A DNA stretch of 64,000 nucleotides, taken from contig CAXXOK010000002.1 of NCBI GenBank assembly GCA_963664595.2, positions 310,001-374,000 on the forward strand. Direction: 5' to 3'. A model generated the notes under the pieces. It made no database searches. It was not told where the DNA came from and was given only the letters and a program-made list of their open reading frames with translations. Both the position numbers and the translations under genes were made by a program. This stretch comes from CAXXOK01 sp963664595. GTDB taxonomy: Bacteria; Bacillota; Clostridia; Christensenellales; Aristaeellaceae. Positions 61,934-64,000 of the stretch are shown piece after piece (the stretch's first letter is position 1; the number at the start of each line of letters is the position of its first letter).

Positions 61934-62758
61934 TTAGAACCCTCTTCCCCCACCGCCGCCGCCGCCGGAGTGCACCCCGCTGCCCCCGCCGCCGCCGAGA
62001 CCCCCACCGCCGCCACCGCCGGAAGACTGCGCGCGCGGCGCACGGGCTACGGTGGTGCGCAGGTACTGGTCCTCGTGCTCTGTCATGTTGAGCTTGGCGT
62101 TGTCATGATAGTCGTAACGGTAGGTGGAGCCCTTCAGCTTGTAGCGTGACCGGACGATCAGCACAAACGCTAGCCCGATGATCAGGCAGATGCCCGCGCC
62201 CACCAGCATTTCCGTGGGGGTGATCACCTTGTAATAAGAGGTCAGGTGTTCGCCCGTCTCATAATCATACAGATAGCTTCCCTCGGGGATGCCTTGTTTA
62301 ACAAAGCCCTGCACCGCCGCGATCATCGCCAGCGCGCCCTCGGCATACAGGCCCTCCCGCAGCAGCGGGTTGCTCTTGTCCAGGGCCTTTTCCACCCGCG
62401 CGTCGGTCATGTAGTTGATCATCAGGCCGTCGGTGTAGAGGTACTCAAAGCGGTTGTTGGCGTTGAAGTTCACGTAATACAGCGCCCCGGAGGCGTCGTC
62501 CCCCGTGCCCAGCCCCAGCGTGCGGTAATAGGCGCGGGCCGCCTCGTGGTTGGTCTGGGTGCCGATAGTCTCATCGACCGTGACCACGGCATAGTCCATG
62601 CCCGTCGCCGTAATAAACGCCTCCACGGCCTGGGTGATCTCCTCCACCTGCGCCGCTGTGAACACCTCCGCGTAATCATACACACGCTGCTGCGCGGCGG
62701 CCACCAGCGGCAACGCCAGTATCAGCAGCAGCACCAGGGCCCGCGTGACATGTTTCAT
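61934..62758 (-). CDS. TPM-domain membrane protein with Gly-rich tail
   Basis: A 274-residue protein: signal peptide (1-23), TPM domain (VYDYAEVFTAAQVEEITQAVEAF, with the acidic residues used for metal binding), a membrane segment near 180-200 and a tail of almost pure glycine with one His, like YgcG proteins. TPM domains are linked to photosystem repair in plants and to stress or envelope processes in bacteria; no catalytic role is certain. ATG 62758 follows GGAGGATAATGTG. Homologous to the next gene. Confidence 0.88.
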   Translation of the reverse strand: MKHVTRALVLLLILALPLVAAAQQRVYDYAEVFTAAQVEEITQAVEAFITATGMDYAVVTVDETIGTQTNHEAARAYYRTLGLGTGDDASGALYYVNFNANNRFEYLYTDGLMINYMTDARVEKALDKSNPLLREGLYAEGALAMIAAVQGFVKQGIPEGSYLYDYETGEHLTSYYKVITPTEMLVGAGICLIIGLAFVLIVRSRYKLKGSTYRYDYHDNAKLNMTEHEDQYLRTTVARAPRAQSSGGGGGGGLGGGGGSGVHSGGGGGGGRGF

Positions 62759-62782
62759 CACATTATCCTCCGTGTCGTCCGT

Positions 62783-63670
62783 TTACTGAAAGTACTGGGA
62801 ATACGCATTGATCACCGTGAGCGCCGCGTCCAAAACCCGGCCTTCGGCCATCAGGGGATTGCTTTGCTGCATGATCAGGTTCAGGCTTTCCTGCGGCACA
62901 TAGCTATCCATATCGCCGAAGTTCTGGATGTAATAGCTGCCGGCGAACAAATCCAGATAAATCATCATACCGCTGCGGTATTCGCCCGAGCCGAAGCCGT
63001 GGCTTTTGTAAAACTCCATCATATAGTCGCCGTTTTCGTTTCCTTCCATCTCTTCATAGGTGGACAGGAACAGGAAATCACGGTCCGACAGCGTGCGGAA
63101 ATCCGCAATCGCGGCCTCCAGTGTGGTTCTCTCCTCATCGGACAGGATCTCGGCATAGTCGAACACGCGCGTGGTCTGGTTGACGCTGCCAATGTTGGTC
63201 AGCGCTTCGGTGAGGATATGCATCATCCATAAAAAGCCGTCGGAAAACGAACCTTGGGTAAAATACGGCAACGACTGATCAATCAGATATTGGATATCCT
63301 CCGTCGCCATCAGGTTTTTCAGGTCGCCGTACACGGAGATATAGTAATAGCTGTCGCCGTACAGGTCCAGATAGCACAGCACCGCCGTGTCGTTCATCCC
63401 AAGCCCCAGCGATTTGCTCACATAAAAATCATCGGCCAGCTGCTGGTAATCCGTTGTGCCGAGGTTTTCGCTGGTGATCAGGATGGCGAAATCATACCCC
63501 GTGTTCTCCTGAAAATCGATAATCGCGGCGCGCAGGGTTTCCACCTCGTCCGCGGAAAACAGCTCCGCGTAGTCAAACACGCGGGTATCCGCCGATTCCG
63601 CCTGGGCCAGGGCCGCCGTATTCAGCAGCAGTACCGCCGCCATAATCAGCAGCAGGATCCGTTTCTTCAT
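62783..63670 (-). CDS. Secreted protein with two TPM-like domains
   Basis: A 295-residue protein with signal peptide (MKKRILLLIMAAVLLLNTA) and an internal duplication: RVFDYAELFSADEVETLRAAI at about 31-51 and RVFDYAEILSDEERTTLEAAI at about 167-187 start two TPM-like domains. No membrane tail, so it is secreted or loosely held. ATG 63670 follows AAGGAGGGTATC. Forms a small operon with the TPM protein downstream and the partial membrane protein upstream. Confidence 0.87.
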   Translation of the reverse strand: MKKRILLLIMAAVLLLNTAALAQAESADTRVFDYAELFSADEVETLRAAIIDFQENTGYDFAILITSENLGTTDYQQLADDFYVSKSLGLGMNDTAVLCYLDLYGDSYYYISVYGDLKNLMATEDIQYLIDQSLPYFTQGSFSDGFLWMMHILTEALTNIGSVNQTTRVFDYAEILSDEERTTLEAAIADFRTLSDRDFLFLSTYEEMEGNENGDYMMEFYKSHGFGSGEYRSGMMIYLDLFAGSYYIQNFGDMDSYVPQESLNLIMQQSNPLMAEGRVLDAALTVINAYSQYFQ

Positions 63671-63684
63671 CACTGATACCCTCC

Positions 63685-64000
63685 TTAAAACAGGAAGTAC
63701 GCCGCCAGGCAGTATACTCCAAAGCAAAGCGCGGAGAGCAGCCCGCCGGTGAGCCACAGCTTGCCGCTTGCAATGGGCAGCTTGCCGCACACCTCGCCGG
63801 TGCAGCCGTTCATGGCAAAATAGTAGGGTTCCTTGTCGCCCTCGCGGTGGTAGCTGATCACCCATGTGGGCAGCAGCACATACTGGCTTTCTTTTTTCTT
63901 CACATTGGTGCTAACGGTGCCGTGGTGCGTTTGGTAGGAAAGCGACGACGACAGCAGCGGCTTGACATACCCCTGAAGCTCCTCCTGGATATCGGCGGTC
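63685..64000 (-). CDS. C-terminus of a zinc-ribbon-type membrane protein, partial
   Basis: The frame is open to the right edge (about 105 residues visible), so the GTG at 63903 is not necessarily the start. SQYVLLPTWVISYHREGDKEPYYFAMNGCTGEVCGKLPI and a final membrane segment match the C-terminal part of proteins annotated as TFIIB-type zinc-ribbon-containing in Clostridia, often next to TPM genes. The zinc ribbon would lie outside the window. Confidence 0.7.
   Translation of the reverse strand, partial: TADIQEELQGYVKPLLSSSLSYQTHHGTVSTNVKKKESQYVLLPTWVISYHREGDKEPYYFAMNGCTGEVCGKLPIASGKLWLTGGLLSALCFGVYCLAAYFLF

Overview
The window looks like a chromosomal piece of a Gram-positive, high-GC member of the Clostridia (a Christensenellales- or Oscillospirales-like gut lineage is my guess). 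The basis is strong GGAGG-type ribosome sites, frequent GTG/TTG starts, consensus sigma-A promoters, a YtrA-type GntR regulator with its ABC exporter, an LCP wall ligase, DltB/DltD-like surface acylation genes and YesMN-type two-component regulation of sugar ABC transporters. Nothing points to an outer membrane.

Layout. 1-5.6 kb: an SDR oxidoreductase behind a consensus promoter whose start is covered by a perfect palindrome, csaA, two divergent paralogous GT-C-like membrane proteins, and a methyltransferase. 5.6-11.4 kb: a KAP P-loop NTPase, a palindromic repeat, and an ABC exporter plus a FetAB-like exporter. 11.5-16 kb: MoxR-DUF58-DUF4129 operon, TM2 protein, flavodoxin. 16-17.8 kb: an IS481-type insertion sequence sitting inside a structured repeat. 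17.8-24.1 kb: membrane protein/LCP/diguanylate cyclase operon and a GntR-regulated ABC exporter. 24.3-33.3 kb: RpiB-like isomerase and a LacI-controlled sugar import and phosphorylation operon. 33.3-37.3 kb: a frame-broken FAD oxidoreductase, an AraC regulator divergent from an ADP-ribosylglycohydrolase, and an intact copy of the structured repeat. 37.3-45 kb: YesMN two-component system, PhnP-like hydrolase and a CUT1 sugar transporter. 45.5-49.2 kb: second diguanylate cyclase and a condensation-fold acyltransferase with a DUF6320 protein. 49.3-57.9 kb: genomic island. 57.9-64 kb: tRNA-Arg, YfhO/PTPS-related membrane protein, dut, tag, tandem hairpin array, and TPM-domain proteins.

The most interesting region is the island. 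A complete tRNA-Arg(TCG) gene lies at 57900-57975, and its last 29 bases are repeated exactly and in the same orientation at 49341-49369, directly next to an orphan terminator. Between the repeats lies one visibly more AT-rich operon under a perfect TTGACA-17-TATAAT promoter: FkbH-type HAD enzyme, acyl carrier protein, MBOAT acyltransferase, SGNH (DltD/AlgX-like) protein, aldo-keto reductase, a split transketolase and a MaoC-type hydratase. My inference is that it makes a small hydroxyacyl group (glyceryl and/or a ketol-derived C2 unit) on the carrier protein and moves it across the membrane onto a surface polymer. No integrase was found.

Other recurring structure: a family of about 165-bp palindromic, MITE-like elements (five copies), a second family of triloop-hairpin repeats, and single-base frameshifts in several genes, with about ten apparent +1 insertions in one gene. 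That pattern looks more like assembly error than decay.
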